DNA of 60,434 bases from Nitrosomonas marina. Lineage in GTDB: Bacteria > Pseudomonadota > Gammaproteobacteria > Burkholderiales > Nitrosomonadaceae. Shown piece by piece: positions 37,866 to 47,611 of this stretch (position 1 is its first letter; every line of letters begins with the position of its first letter). The notes below the pieces were generated by a model. It was given only the letters and a program-made list of their open reading frames with translations, made no database searches and was not told the DNA's origin. The position numbers and the translations under genes were made by a program. Location of the stretch: positions 1 through 60,434 of the forward strand of contig NZ_FOIA01000022.1 of NCBI RefSeq assembly GCF_900111605.1, written 5' to 3'.

Positions 37866-38615
37866 TTGAACGATCACCAGTTGCTCCGGTATAGCCGGCA
37901 TATTTTGCTTCCCGAAATTGATATTTCAGGTCAGGAAACATTACTTAAAGCACATGTACTGATTATTGGGGCCGGTGGTTTAGGGTCGCCTGCAGCACTT
38001 TATCTTGCCGCCAGCGGTATTGGTAAATTGACAATCTGCGACGGTGATTCTGTAGACTTAACTAATCTTCAACGCCAGATTGTACATCCATCATCCGCAG
38101 TGGGTCTTCTCAAAGCACACTCAGCCCAGACCACATTGTCCGGTCTAAATCCGGAAATAAATATTGCTGCCTGTTCTGAATACGCAAATGAAGCGAATTT
38201 ACAACAGCTTGTTGCCGGATCCGATGCAGTCATTGACGCGAGTGATAATTTTGAAACGCGTCATAACATTAATAAAGCCTGCGTTGAAAACCGAAAGCCT
38301 CTGATCTCAGGTGCTGCGGTTCGTTTTGAAGCGCAGGTTTCCGTTTTCGACTTGCGTTCACAGCGCAGTCCCTGTTATCACTGCCTCTATCCGCTTGATG
38401 GAGAAACCGGGGATATGCCATGCGCAATCATGGGTGTCTTCTCCCCACTGGTTGGTATTATTGGCAGTATTCAGGCAGCTGAAACGATCAAGACACTGCT
38501 GAGAATTGGCGAAACCCTGAATGGCAGGTTACAGCTACTGAACGGTCTTACCATGAATTGGCGCACAATCAAACTCAAGAAAGACCCATATTGCAGAATA
38601 TGTCAGCATAAATGA
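37866..38615 (+). CDS. moeB: Sulfur-carrier adenylyltransferase MoeB/ThiF family
   Basis: The enzyme adenylates the C-terminal Gly of a small sulfur carrier (MoaD or ThiS) for molybdopterin or thiamine synthesis. The 249-residue protein has the ATP-binding GAGGLGSPAALYLAASGIG, the GDSVDLTNLQRQ segment, DASDNFETRH, and two CxxC pairs (CYHC and CRIC) that bind structural zinc. The start is TTG at 37866, only about 25 bp after ctpA, giving a normal N-terminus (QLLRYSRHILLPEI). MoeB and ThiF cannot be separated on this view. Confidence 0.9.
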   Translation: MNDHQLLRYSRHILLPEIDISGQETLLKAHVLIIGAGGLGSPAALYLAASGIGKLTICDGDSVDLTNLQRQIVHPSSAVGLLKAHSAQTTLSGLNPEINIAACSEYANEANLQQLVAGSDAVIDASDNFETRHNINKACVENRKPLISGAAVRFEAQVSVFDLRSQRSPCYHCLYPLDGETGDMPCAIMGVFSPLVGIIGSIQAAETIKTLLRIGETLNGRLQLLNGLTMNWRTIKLKKDPYCRICQHK

Positions 38616-38769
38616 GCGCGCGCCTCAGTCTTTTTACTAATACTATATAATCCGCTGGTTTTTCCATTGTCTCATGGCTAAAACCCCGGGCGGAATCTTC
38701 AACAGGCATAGGACTGAAAAAAACAGTTGTTTTTCTCAGTCTAGCGTTTTTTGCAATCGAAACTCTCGC

Positions 38770-39627
38770 TTATGGTTTATGCAGCAAAAAAATGCCCCAA
38801 GCCAGATAACCGTTCCTACCGCCATCAATCCAATAATTCAACCCGGTCTTCATGCGTTCAATATAAGCCGGATCGATTTTTCCCGTTAGTTCTCCGGTAT
38901 GTTTCTCTGTTTCATCAAGCACTCGTTGGTAGTGATTGATCAACTGCTGAGTCAGATCATCAAATCTGATTACATCAAAACCCAACCGAGCAGCAACCTG
39001 CCGATAATAATCCGGCGAACCCAATGAAGATAGATGGATGCGATCAAGTATCGGTTGCAAAACACCAGCAGGACAATCGTCGGCCTGCATTGGATCGGTA
39101 AAAACAAAATGTCCACCCGGCTTCAATACCCGGTAGGCCTCTGCCAATACCTGCTCTCGCTGTGCACTGTGCAAAATCGCGTCCTGTGACCAGATAACAT
39201 CAAAACCGGTTGACTCATCAGCGCTTGTAAATGGCAATGATTCAAAACTGCCATCTATTACTTGGATTTTTTCGGACAGATGTGCAGCTGCATTTAACTC
39301 GCGCGCGCGCTGATTTTCAACTTCGCTTAAATTCACCGCCTTTACCTGCACACCGTAAGCTTTTGCCAGATAACGGGCAGCGCCACAATAACCGGAACCC
39401 AGGTCAAGCAAGACAGAACCTGATTTTAATTCAGGAATATATTTGGCCATGGTCTGTACTGTTCGATGACTTGCCACGTTGATTGGCTCATCTACACTTT
39501 CATACAGCCCGATGTGAATATCTTCCCCACCCCAAATTGTGCTATAAAAATGATCTGCATCTTCGCTGTTATAATAATCACGCGCAGTTTCAACGGCAGC
39601 TGGTTGAGTTTTATTTGAGTCCATCAT
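38770..39627 (-). CDS. Sarcosine/dimethylglycine N-methyltransferase
   Basis: This SAM-dependent enzyme performs the last steps of glycine betaine synthesis from glycine (sarcosine to dimethylglycine to betaine). The 285-residue protein shows AARDYYNSEDADHFYSTIWGGEDIHIG-type opening, the SAM motif LLDLGSGYCGAARYLA, SQDAILHS and the post-motif VLKPGGHFVFTDPM. These features match the sarcosine/dimethylglycine class. The start chosen lies one base after the stop of the upstream methyltransferase, so the pair is translationally coupled. Longer in-frame starts would overlap that gene. Betaine is an osmoprotectant; salt tolerance is an inference. Confidence 0.9.
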   Translation of the reverse strand: MMDSNKTQPAAVETARDYYNSEDADHFYSTIWGGEDIHIGLYESVDEPINVASHRTVQTMAKYIPELKSGSVLLDLGSGYCGAARYLAKAYGVQVKAVNLSEVENQRARELNAAAHLSEKIQVIDGSFESLPFTSADESTGFDVIWSQDAILHSAQREQVLAEAYRVLKPGGHFVFTDPMQADDCPAGVLQPILDRIHLSSLGSPDYYRQVAARLGFDVIRFDDLTQQLINHYQRVLDETEKHTGELTGKIDPAYIERMKTGLNYWIDGGRNGYLAWGIFLLHKP

Positions 39628-39628
39628 A

Positions 39629-40447
39629 CTATTCGTCTGCAGAGTGATAGGCTTTATCGGCGATATGGATAAAAAAATCCGGTTCGCTTTCTCGATAGGT
39701 TTCCTGAAAATCTCCAAACGTTTCAATATGCTGAAAACCGACTTCCTGCATCAGCCGTGTTGTATAATCTTTTCTGAGCGGAAACATATTTAGAAAATAT
39801 TGATCGCCATCGGAAAAGCTGTATTCAAATCGGGCCAATCCCTTATCAACGTGCACCGGTTTTACCGATACATCAGTGCCACAATAATAATAAGTATGTG
39901 TACTGTTAAAACCGAAGTCAATTAAGGCATCATAGTTACGCTGGTCCAGTATCAATACACCATCGTGTCGCAATGCGGCATAAAACTCAGCCAGTGCCTT
40001 ACGGCGGTCATTTTCATTAAACAAATGTGTAAACGAGTTACCGAGACAAATAATCGCATCAAATTTCTGATGTACGTCACGATTCAGCCAGCGCCAGTCG
40101 GCCTGCACGGTACGCAGAATATGACCGCGCGACCGGGCATTGGCAAAGGCCTTCGACAGCATCTCAGCACTGCCATCAGCACTGACTACTTCAAACCCGG
40201 CTTCCAGCAGACGGACCGAATGAAATCCGGTTCCAGTCGCCACATCCAGTATTTGCCTGCAACCTCTCTCTTTAAGTTTGTCGATAAAAAACGAGCCTTC
40301 AGATTGAATTCTCGCATTCCAGTCAATCAGTGAATCCCATTTTTGTACAAAAGCATGCACATATTCCGCACGATATTGATCCGTTTCACGAACCGATACC
40401 GGGTCGGAACCATAATCCTGTTTTGTCTGTATCGATGTAGTATTCAT
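39629..40447 (-). CDS. Glycine/sarcosine N-methyltransferase
   Basis: This enzyme methylates glycine to sarcosine and dimethylglycine with SAM, the first steps of betaine synthesis. The 272-residue protein shows YVHAFVQKWDSLIDWNARI, the SAM motif LDVATGTGFHSVRLLEAGF, ICLGNSFTHL and LDQRNYDAL. A TTG-initiated frame extends to 40630, but GGAG eight bases before the ATG at 40447 and family length favour the shorter form. It leads the two-gene operon and is divergent from ribF by about 180 bp. Together the two enzymes form a complete de novo betaine route. Confidence 0.92.
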   Translation of the reverse strand: MNTTSIQTKQDYGSDPVSVRETDQYRAEYVHAFVQKWDSLIDWNARIQSEGSFFIDKLKERGCRQILDVATGTGFHSVRLLEAGFEVVSADGSAEMLSKAFANARSRGHILRTVQADWRWLNRDVHQKFDAIICLGNSFTHLFNENDRRKALAEFYAALRHDGVLILDQRNYDALIDFGFNSTHTYYYCGTDVSVKPVHVDKGLARFEYSFSDGDQYFLNMFPLRKDYTTRLMQEVGFQHIETFGDFQETYRESEPDFFIHIADKAYHSADE

Positions 40448-40624
40448 TTCGCTCTCCGTGGGTATAAGTGTAATAAGACTGCCGTAATGGTTTTCACCAA
40501 ACAGCAACACATAACACCGGAAAAATTCCAGAGTCAATCGTTGTCTTTCGATCACAATCTTGCGCAAACCTAGACCAGTCTGGCAAAACCAAGCTAAAAT
40601 TATTATTTTAAGGTTGTTACTTAC

Positions 40625-41581
40625 ATGCAAATCTGGCGAAGCAATCCTTCACCAAATCATAAGACACCGCTTGCACTGACAATCGGCAACTTTGACGGCG
40701 TTCATTTAGGTCACCAAGCCATTCTGTCCCGTTTGAAAGACGCTGCCGACAAACTTGGGATTGCTGCTTGCGTCATGACCTTTGAGCCGCATCCACGCGA
40801 ATTTTTCGCACCAGATCAAGCACCTACTCGCCTCACTAGCTTCAGGGAAAAACTGCAACAGCTAGCCGGATCGAAAATAGATTATGTACGAGTATACCGC
40901 TTCAACTATGATTTCGCAAAAATAAGCCCCGAAGCTTTTGTAGATCGAATACTAATTCAGGAACTTTCTGTTCGCTGGTTACTGGTTGGCGACGACTTTC
41001 GTTTTGGTGCGCGCCGAGCCGGCGATTTCGCTATGTTGAAGGCACAGTCCGGGCAATTTGGTTTTGAAGTGGAAGAAATGCCGGGCGTTTTAATAGATGG
41101 GCAGCGCGTGTCAAGCAGCCACATAAGAAAACTGTTAAATGCCGGTGATCTGCATACAGCCCGCCGCTTTCTGGGCAGACCCTTTAGTATCAGTGGGCGT
41201 GTCGTTGACGGCGACAAGCTTGGAAAAAGACTTGGCTTTCCAACCGCCAACATTCACATCAGGCACAATCGCCCGCCTATTTCGGGTATTTTTGTCGTTA
41301 AAGTATACGGCGCCATCCAATCGGCACCATCTGCTGCGCTGCCCGGCGTCGCCAGTCTCGGCGTTCGGCCGACTGTCCATCAAAACTGCGAACCGGTGCT
41401 GGAAGTTCACTTGCTCAACTTTGACCGGTCGATTTACGGCTATCATTTGCGAGTCGACTTTCTGCATAAACTACGCGATGAAGAAAAATACTCCGATTTA
41501 ACCCAGCTTGTACAACAAATAGGCAAAGACATCGAACAGGCAAAACTTTTTTTCAATCAAATGACGGATTCCGTGGTTTAG
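40625..41581 (+). CDS. ribF: Bifunctional riboflavin kinase/FAD synthetase
   Basis: RibF turns riboflavin into FMN and then FAD. The 318-residue protein has the N-terminal adenylyltransferase with LTIGNFDGVHLGHQAILSRL and MTFEPHPREFF, VGDDFRFGARRAGD and SSSHIRKLLNAGD. It also has the C-terminal riboflavin kinase with GRVVDGDKLGKRLGFPTANIH and LGVRPTV. It precedes ileS and lspA, the classical ribF-ileS-lspA order. The ATG at 40625 has a weak ribosome site. Confidence 0.96.
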   Translation: MQIWRSNPSPNHKTPLALTIGNFDGVHLGHQAILSRLKDAADKLGIAACVMTFEPHPREFFAPDQAPTRLTSFREKLQQLAGSKIDYVRVYRFNYDFAKISPEAFVDRILIQELSVRWLLVGDDFRFGARRAGDFAMLKAQSGQFGFEVEEMPGVLIDGQRVSSSHIRKLLNAGDLHTARRFLGRPFSISGRVVDGDKLGKRLGFPTANIHIRHNRPPISGIFVVKVYGAIQSAPSAALPGVASLGVRPTVHQNCEPVLEVHLLNFDRSIYGYHLRVDFLHKLRDEEKYSDLTQLVQQIGKDIEQAKLFFNQMTDSVV

Positions 41582-41731
41582 CCAGTTAAGTCTCGAAATA
41601 AACCGTAATCACGTATAATTCATCACAATTACAACACAATGTCATAAAATAGCAACACTCAATACCGATTCGTATATGATTGCAAAATGCAGCCTATCGA
41701 TTTCGACGTGAAACGATTTTTAATTTTTTTC

Positions 41732-44563
41732 ATGACTGATTATAAAAAAACGCTTAATTTACTCGATACGCCTTTTCCCATGCGCGGCAATCTCGCCAAA
41801 AGGGAACCCGCCATGCTCGAGTCCTGGCAGCAAAAAAAACTGTATCAAAAAATCCGTGCGGTAAGTAAAGGAAGACCAAAATTCACTTTGCACGATGGAC
41901 CGCCGTACGCAAACGGTGACATCCATATCGGACACGCCGTCAACAAAATTCTCAAAGATATCATTATAAAAAGTAAAACACTGGCCGGTTTCGATGCGCC
42001 CTATATACCGGGATGGGACTGCCACGGTTTGCCCATCGAACATCAGATAGAAAAAAAACACGGTAAGCAGCTGTCCGCCGATAAAGTACGCGAACTTTGT
42101 CGGGCATTTGCTGCAGAACAGGTTTCGCGGCAGAAAGCGGATTTCATTAGGCTGGGTGTTTTGGGTGACTGGGATCAGGCTTACCTCACCATGAATTTCC
42201 AAACTGAGGCTGACATTATTCGCACACTGGGGAAAATCTATCAAAACGGTTATCTGTATCAGGGGCAAAAGCCTGTCAACTGGTGTATTGATTGCGGCTC
42301 TGCCCTTGCCGAAGCGGAAGTTGAATATGAAGACAAAACTTCTCCGGCAATTGACGTTGGCTTTGATGTCATTCAGACAGATGGAGGCAATGCAGAAACG
42401 CAATTACGAACAGCCTTTAACCTTGATACCGGCGCTTTGCCAGATGGCAGAATCATGGCAGTCATATGGACGACCACACCCTGGACGCTGCCAGCCAACC
42501 AGGCTGTCTGTGTCCACCCCGACTTTGACTATGATCTGGTTGAGACACATCGGGGCATGCTCATACTGGCAACAGAACTGAAGCAGACTTGCCTGGAACG
42601 CTATGATTTGGAGGGTAAGACAATAGGGCAGTGTAAAGGCCAGGCGCTCGAACACCTGCCATTGCAACACCCATTCGAAAACCGACGTGTCAAAATCATC
42701 TGCGGTAAACACGTAACATTGGAAGCCGGTACTGGTCTGGTACATACTGCGCCCGCTCACGGTCTGGACGATTATTTTGTCGGCCAACAATATGGCCTTC
42801 CCAACGAGAGTCCGGTTGAAGGCGATGGCAAATTTATTATGGATAAACCGCTGGTTGGCGGCTTATTTGTCTGGAAAGCTAACGACATCGTCATTGACGC
42901 ATTGCAGAACAGCCACCATCTGCTCTCTCTGAAAAATATAGAACACAGTTATCCACACTGCTGGCGACATAAAACTCCCATTATTTTTCGCTCAACACCG
43001 CAGTGGTTCATCGGTATGAATCTGGCACGACATTCAGATACAAATTCCGATACCATCTACCAGGGAAAAACCTTACGTGATCTTGCCATGCAAGCAGTAG
43101 ACAATACGCGGTTTTATCCCGCATGGGGACGGGCACGACTGGAGGCCATGATCAAGAACCGCCCTGACTGGTGTGTCTCCCGACAACGTAACTGGGGTGT
43201 TCCGATGGCGTTATTCGTCCACAAAAACACCCACTCACCGCATCCGCGCACCATGGAACTGTTCGAACAAGTCGCACAAAAAGTCGAAAAGCAAGGCATA
43301 GAGGCCTGGTTTTCGCTAGATGAAGCCGAATTACTTGGTGAGGACACACAGCATTATATTAAGCTGGCCGATACGCTCGATGTATGGTTCGATTCAGGAA
43401 CAACGCATGATACTGTAGTCAAACCCAATTCACAGCTCGACCATCCGGCCGACTTATACCTGGAAGGTTCCGACCAGCATCGTGGCTGGTTTCAATCGTC
43501 TCTGCTGACCGGCTGCGCCATTGACAGCCACGCTCCCTACCGCGCACTGCTGACGCACGGGTTTGTCGTCGACGGCAACGGACACAAGATGAGCAAATCC
43601 AAAGGCAACGTGATCGCACCGCAAAAGGTCATGGATACCTATGGCGCCGACATTTTACGCCTGTGGGTTGCATCCACCGATTACTCCGGCGAGCTTTCAA
43701 TTTCCGAAGAAATCCTCAAACGTGTCGTTGAAAGCTACCGTCGCATTCGTAATACCCTGCGTTTTCTGCTGGCTAATCTGACGGACTTTGACGCGCGAAA
43801 AGACATGCTGGCAATTGAGGACTGGCTGGAAATAGACCGTTATATGCTGGCATACAGTAACAATTTCCAGGAAGAACTCGTACAGATCTATAGCCGTTAT
43901 GAGTTCCACCAGGTGGTACACAAACTGCACAATTTCTGCTCTGAAGATCTCGGCGGCTTTTATCTAGATATTCTGAAAGACAGGCTTTACACCGCAGCCG
44001 CCGCCAGTCCGCCACGGCGTGCCGCACAAAGTGCGCTTTATCATATTACTCACAGCCTGATCCGCCTGTTTGCGCCCATCCTGAGTTTTACAGCCGAAGA
44101 AGCCTGGGAGCACCTGTCCGGGCAGCCAGACGACAGCGTGCTGCTGCATACCTGGCATCATTTTCCAGAACAACCTGACGCACAACAACTATGCGACCGC
44201 TGGAGCAGAATTCGCGTATTGCGCGCCCAGGTATTGAAAAAGCTTGAGGATGCCAGGGCACAGGGAAAGATTGGATCATCACTGGCGGCAACTGTAAATA
44301 TCCGCGCAGGTGGTAATGACTGTACACTGTTACAATCACTTGAAAATGATTTACGGTTTGTCCTGATTACTTCAGAATCCAGGGTGGAAGCAGCAGAAAC
44401 TGCTCAGATATTGGAAGTCACGGTTACACCGAGCCGTCATTCGAAATGTGAACGCTGCTGGCATTATCGCAGCGATGTTGGTCAACATTCCGAACACCCC
44501 AATCTGTGCGGGCGCTGCATATCCAATCTCGATGGAACAGGTGAAGACAGACGATATGCCTGA
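41732..44563 (+). CDS. ileS: Isoleucyl-tRNA synthetase
   Basis: IleS charges tRNA-Ile and edits mischarged valine. The 943-residue class I enzyme has the HIGH region [20 protein letters not shown], the editing domain (about 190-400; [13 protein letters not shown]), the KMSKS loop ([12 protein letters not shown]), the anticodon-binding helices and a C-terminal zinc finger with [12 protein letters not shown] and CGRCISNL. The ATG at 41732 ([21 protein letters not shown]) matches the family; the ATG at 41687 adds an unusual hydrophobic leader and is less likely. It is the middle gene of ribF-ileS-lspA. Confidence 0.97.
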   Translation: MTDYKKTLNLLDTPFPMRGNLAKREPAMLESWQQKKLYQKIRAVSKGRPKFTLHDGPPYANGDIHIGHAVNKILKDIIIKSKTLAGFDAPYIPGWDCHGLPIEHQIEKKHGKQLSADKVRELCRAFAAEQVSRQKADFIRLGVLGDWDQAYLTMNFQTEADIIRTLGKIYQNGYLYQGQKPVNWCIDCGSALAEAEVEYEDKTSPAIDVGFDVIQTDGGNAETQLRTAFNLDTGALPDGRIMAVIWTTTPWTLPANQAVCVHPDFDYDLVETHRGMLILATELKQTCLERYDLEGKTIGQCKGQALEHLPLQHPFENRRVKIICGKHVTLEAGTGLVHTAPAHGLDDYFVGQQYGLPNESPVEGDGKFIMDKPLVGGLFVWKANDIVIDALQNSHHLLSLKNIEHSYPHCWRHKTPIIFRSTPQWFIGMNLARHSDTNSDTIYQGKTLRDLAMQAVDNTRFYPAWGRARLEAMIKNRPDWCVSRQRNWGVPMALFVHKNTHSPHPRTMELFEQVAQKVEKQGIEAWFSLDEAELLGEDTQHYIKLADTLDVWFDSGTTHDTVVKPNSQLDHPADLYLEGSDQHRGWFQSSLLTGCAIDSHAPYRALLTHGFVVDGNGHKMSKSKGNVIAPQKVMDTYGADILRLWVASTDYSGELSISEEILKRVVESYRRIRNTLRFLLANLTDFDARKDMLAIEDWLEIDRYMLAYSNNFQEELVQIYSRYEFHQVVHKLHNFCSEDLGGFYLDILKDRLYTAAAASPPRRAAQSALYHITHSLIRLFAPILSFTAEEAWEHLSGQPDDSVLLHTWHHFPEQPDAQQLCDRWSRIRVLRAQVLKKLEDARAQGKIGSSLAATVNIRAGGNDCTLLQSLENDLRFVLITSESRVEAAETAQILEVTVTPSRHSKCERCWHYRSDVGQHSEHPNLCGRCISNLDGTGEDRRYA

Positions 44564-44639
44564 AATAAACCGCAACCCATGCTCTTCAGCCTGAATGTCT
44601 ACTCATGCTTTGAACGCACATACGCACAAGTCTGCTGAC

Positions 44640-45158
44640 ATGAAACTATACTACTCACTGAGCATCGCGCTGATTGTTTTAACGCTGGATCTGGCAACCA
44701 AATACTGGGTACAAACGTCAATGGTCTATGGCCAGCAAATTCCTGTGACAGATTTTTTCAATCTGGTACTGACCTACAACACCGGCGCAGCCTTCAGCAT
44801 CCTAAGCGAAGCCTCCGGATGGCAGCGCTGGTTTTTAAGCGCGATCGCCGCGGGCGCTTCTATTATTATTATCTATATGTTGAACAAATATAAAACCGAG
44901 CAACTGTTTTGTTTATCGCTTAGCCTGATACTTGGCGGCGCTATCGGTAATTTATGGGATCGTATTACACTTGGATATGTCGTCGATTTTCTTGATTTCT
45001 ACATCGGCGAGTATCATTGGCCGGCATTCAACATTGCGGATTCGGCGATTTTTGTAGGTGCAGCCCTGCTCATCATAGACAGCTTTTATAATAAAAAAAG
45101 CACGTCAGAAGAAATAAACGGCAAATCCGATGGAAAAGAAAAAACTGAAAAACTCTGA
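44640..45158 (+). CDS. lspA: Lipoprotein signal peptidase (signal peptidase II)
   Basis: LspA removes signal peptides at the lipobox after diacylglyceryl transfer; several of its likely substrates are encoded in this window. The 172-residue protein has four membrane segments, the LDLATKYWV start, FNLVLTYNTGAAFS, GGAIGNLWDRITLGYVVDFLDF and the second catalytic Asp in FNIADSAIFVG. An upstream frame adds 15 residues but lacks family support. A hairpin CTGACA/TGTCAG spans the stop but has no T-tract. Confidence 0.96.
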   Translation: MKLYYSLSIALIVLTLDLATKYWVQTSMVYGQQIPVTDFFNLVLTYNTGAAFSILSEASGWQRWFLSAIAAGASIIIIYMLNKYKTEQLFCLSLSLILGGAIGNLWDRITLGYVVDFLDFYIGEYHWPAFNIADSAIFVGAALLIIDSFYNKKSTSEEINGKSDGKEKTEKL

Positions 45159-45172
45159 CAAAGTGTCAGCAG

Positions 45173-45373
45173 TTATTCCTTGTTCTTTTCAGATCGCTTG
45201 CCCTCTTTGGTAATGGGGCTCTGCACCGTGTAGCCCTTTTCCTTCATTTTATAACCGCCATAGGCTCCGGCACCCGCTGCCACAGCCATCCAGCAACCCG
45301 ATAATAGCGGCACTAAAATAACCAGCATCATTGCGTTTAGATTGCGCTTTCGTGTCAAAATCAACCTCATCAT
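45173..45373 (-). CDS. Small glycine-rich lipoprotein
   Basis: This protein of about 66 residues has a hydrophobic leader ending in the lipobox LLSGC, a glycine/alanine segment (AVAAGAGAYGGYKMKEKGY) and a Lys/Glu-rich tail. It resembles the first lipoprotein of the 15-kb cluster in its Gly/Ala region. The start is uncertain: a GTG at 45412 would add 13 residues, and neither has a strong ribosome site. It is convergent with lspA with a gap of about 15 bp. Function is unknown. Confidence 0.65.
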   Translation of the reverse strand: MMRLILTRKRNLNAMMLVILVPLLSGCWMAVAAGAGAYGGYKMKEKGYTVQSPITKEGKRSEKNKE

Positions 45374-45480
45374 GTGATACAAAAACAGACCGGTATGTCT
45401 AGCCACAGCCACCTTGTTTTACAATGGCACTGTTCAATAAAGAGCGAGAGCATTTCCAGTAGCGCTGCACCAAATCCCGC

Positions 45481-45876
45481 TCATCGATTACAAACCGCAG
45501 TAGAGATACGTTTAAAAAAGGAAGTCTCGGAATAATCGAACCACTCCTTCAGTTCATCATGGTGAGCACCAATAGTGCTGCCTTTGGCCATAACACCCGG
45601 ATAAAGCAGCATTGTGTAGGAGCGTGCCCGGTCAATTTCACAGTCGAACTCGTAAAATGTCTTCAGTGACTGATAGCCTCCTTTTTGCTTTTCATCATAG
45701 CTGGACAGAATCCACACTTTTTTGTAATGGTCGCCACTCTGCCGGACTGTGGTCGGATCAAAAAAATGCCTCGCCTGTCTGTCTGGGTCTTTATGGACAA
45801 GTACCCATTTCGCAAACACGGGTGCGCAAAAAATTAATAAACCAACCAGCAATGCAGTAAAAAAAATTTTTCTCAT
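45481..45876 (-). CDS. Surface-adhesin protein E-like exported protein
   Basis: This 131-residue exported protein has a signal peptide (KIFFTALLVGLLIFCAPVFA) and a compact domain. The domain carries KWVLVHKDPDRQARHFFDPTTV, WILSSYDEKQKGGYQSLKT, FYEFDCEIDRARSYTM and a late Cys, matching the adhesin-E-like fold widespread in proteobacteria. The two cysteines probably form a disulfide. The longer frame to 45987 would bury the signal. The adhesin name comes from Haemophilus; binding in this organism is not implied. Confidence 0.78.
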   Translation of the reverse strand: MRKIFFTALLVGLLIFCAPVFAKWVLVHKDPDRQARHFFDPTTVRQSGDHYKKVWILSSYDEKQKGGYQSLKTFYEFDCEIDRARSYTMLLYPGVMAKGSTIGAHHDELKEWFDYSETSFFKRISTAVCNR

Positions 45877-46165
45877 TATTGCGTTAGTATTTTTATACTT
45901 GAAAGCAAGACTGCCTATTCTAGGATAAAAAGCCGTATCAGTGAACATACTGACTGGCAAATTCCTGTCAACGGACCGACAGTTCATCCGGATACTTCGA
46001 ATAACGAAAAAAATAGATGCTGAGAATCAAAATGATTGCAGCAGTCCGTATTCGTTTACAATAATGACTTTTCGAAAACAAACCAACAAAGATTCAAGGA
46101 CTGCTTGTTCATTAACAATGTCAAATTGCGTAACTTTTTAGAACTACAGGTACAGAGCAACAAAC

Positions 46166-46603
46166 GTGAGAATTTTTCCTGCATTTATCGAGCTTCAGAC
46201 CGAACAAGGGATCTCCCTGCACGATCTGATGCCGGAACTGAGACAATCGGTCACGCAATCCGGTATTCAGAACGGGTTTGTTACCGTCACTTCGCAGCAC
46301 ACTACCACGGCCATTGCCATTAATGAGAATGAAACTCGTCTGGCCGAAGATATTAAAAGTTTTCTGACGCGTCTCATTCCGCCTGGTGACCGTTATCTGC
46401 ATAACGATATTGCGCTGCGCGACTGTCCGCCAGACGAACCTGAAAATGCACATTCGCACCTGGCCGCCATGTTGTTGGGCAGCTCTGAAGTGATTACCCT
46501 TGTAAATGGCGAACTGGTGCTGGGGCAATATCAATCGGTAATGCTGTACGAGCTCGACGGCCCGCGAACACGAAAGGTCAGCGTCCAGATTTACGGCGAA
46601 TAG
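46166..46603 (+). CDS. YjbQ-family protein (UPF0047)
   Basis: This 145-residue protein belongs to the YjbQ/UPF0047 family, some members of which show weak thiamine-phosphate synthase activity. It has the conserved VTSQHTTTAIAINENE, LHNDIALRDCPPDEPENAHSHLAAMLLG and GQYQSVMLYELDGPR segments with clustered His, Asp and Glu residues that may bind metal. Translation starts at GTG, giving a normal N-terminus. It is 37 bp before the transaldolase-type gene and probably co-transcribed. Confidence 0.9.
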   Translation: MRIFPAFIELQTEQGISLHDLMPELRQSVTQSGIQNGFVTVTSQHTTTAIAINENETRLAEDIKSFLTRLIPPGDRYLHNDIALRDCPPDEPENAHSHLAAMLLGSSEVITLVNGELVLGQYQSVMLYELDGPRTRKVSVQIYGE

Positions 46604-46640
46604 CCGCTCCCAGACAAGGTGACTGTTCAATTTTTGGGTT

Positions 46641-47342
46641 ATGTTTGAGTTATATCTCGACACTGTGGACATTGATCAGATCATTCGTTTTAGTGCCTGC
46701 CTGCCACTACGCGGCATTACTACCAACCCATCGATTCTGGCAAATGCAAATACAGGTTTGCATGATTTGTTGCCTAAAGTGAAAGAAGTCCTTGGAGAAA
46801 AAGCGCGAATTCACGTACAGATTGTCAGTGAAAGCGCTGATGCCATGCTTAATGAAGCAGTAAACCTGCACAAACTGCCCTACGATATTGTCGTTAAAGT
46901 CCCCGCCACTGAGACGGGCATTGCCGCGATTAGAATGATGAAAGCGCGACGGATTCCCGTACTGGCAACCGCCATCTACAGCGTACAGCAGGGGTTTCTG
47001 GCCGCACTTTGCGGTGCCGATTATTTGGCACCTTACGTCAGCCGTATTGATGCCATCGTTACAAACGGTGTTGACAGCATAGACGGCATCGGAGGTGCAG
47101 TTGTTGTGGCCGATCTGCAGGCACTGATCGACCGGCATCAACTGCCAGGCAGGCTACTGCCCGCCAGCTTTAAAAATATGAGGCAAGTACTGGGCGTACT
47201 GAATGCCGGTGTACCCGCGATCACCATCCCGCCCGCCATCGCCGCCGAAATGGTCTCGCATCCCGCTACACAAACTGCCGTAGATCGTTTCAATCAGGAC
47301 TGGCAGACCGTTTTTGGCCAGACAATGCCTTTTGAAAGTTGA
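46641..47342 (+). CDS. fsa: Transaldolase-like fructose-6-phosphate aldolase
   Basis: The protein (233 residues) is a small class I aldolase of the transaldolase family. Members cleave fructose-6-phosphate to glyceraldehyde-3-phosphate and dihydroxyacetone, or act as transaldolases. The Schiff-base Lys is Lys86 in DIVVKVPAT, and RGITTNPSIL, ATAIYSVQQGFLA and the ADYLAPYVSRID stretch are typical. Actual substrate preference is not readable. It follows the YjbQ gene and ends about 210 bp before a strong hairpin at 47555-47572. Confidence 0.88.
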   Translation: MFELYLDTVDIDQIIRFSACLPLRGITTNPSILANANTGLHDLLPKVKEVLGEKARIHVQIVSESADAMLNEAVNLHKLPYDIVVKVPATETGIAAIRMMKARRIPVLATAIYSVQQGFLAALCGADYLAPYVSRIDAIVTNGVDSIDGIGGAVVVADLQALIDRHQLPGRLLPASFKNMRQVLGVLNAGVPAITIPPAIAAEMVSHPATQTAVDRFNQDWQTVFGQTMPFES

Positions 47343-47611
47343 TTGGGAAGTATGCGCTATCAGTTATTTCGCATGTCTTCCAAGCAATAGAAATGGTCTG
47401 CACGCCAATAATGTATCACTTAATACACATTTATCACATACTGTGAAATTTAATAAACTGACACTCTTAATTCTTGACCGATTTATTAATTTCCAGATAC
47501 CAGACCAATTATCATTTCAATTTCTCAAAGGAAAATACTAACCCATAGAATACACCCCCCATAAATGGGGGGATTCAGTTTTTTAGGTATTTCCTTATAA
47601 ATCTCAATCTG
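47343..47611. other. Intergenic with GC-rich hairpin, no gene seen
   Basis: This stretch of about 270 bp lies between convergent fsa and the DUF1194 gene. It contains only the perfect hairpin at 47555-47572. The 75-codon frame at 47314-47541 overlaps the end of fsa and looks spurious. Confidence 0.5.
47555..47584 (+). terminator. Hairpin, probable terminator
   Basis: A perfect palindrome CCCCCCAT / ATGGGGGG (47555-47562 and 47565-47572) is followed by ATTCAG and then a run of six T. It is the likely end of the YjbQ-fsa transcript. The near-perfect G/C arms and the ATTCAG that follows also resemble ends of some insertion sequences, but no transposase is near. Confidence 0.65.

Noticed and set aside
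39627..39726. Longer start for the second betaine methyltransferase
   Set aside because: It would overlap the upstream gene by almost 100 bp and adds a leader unlike the family.
45155..45169. Hairpin CTGACA/TGTCAG at the lspA stop
   Set aside because: Short stem and no T-run on either strand; terminator function unsupported.
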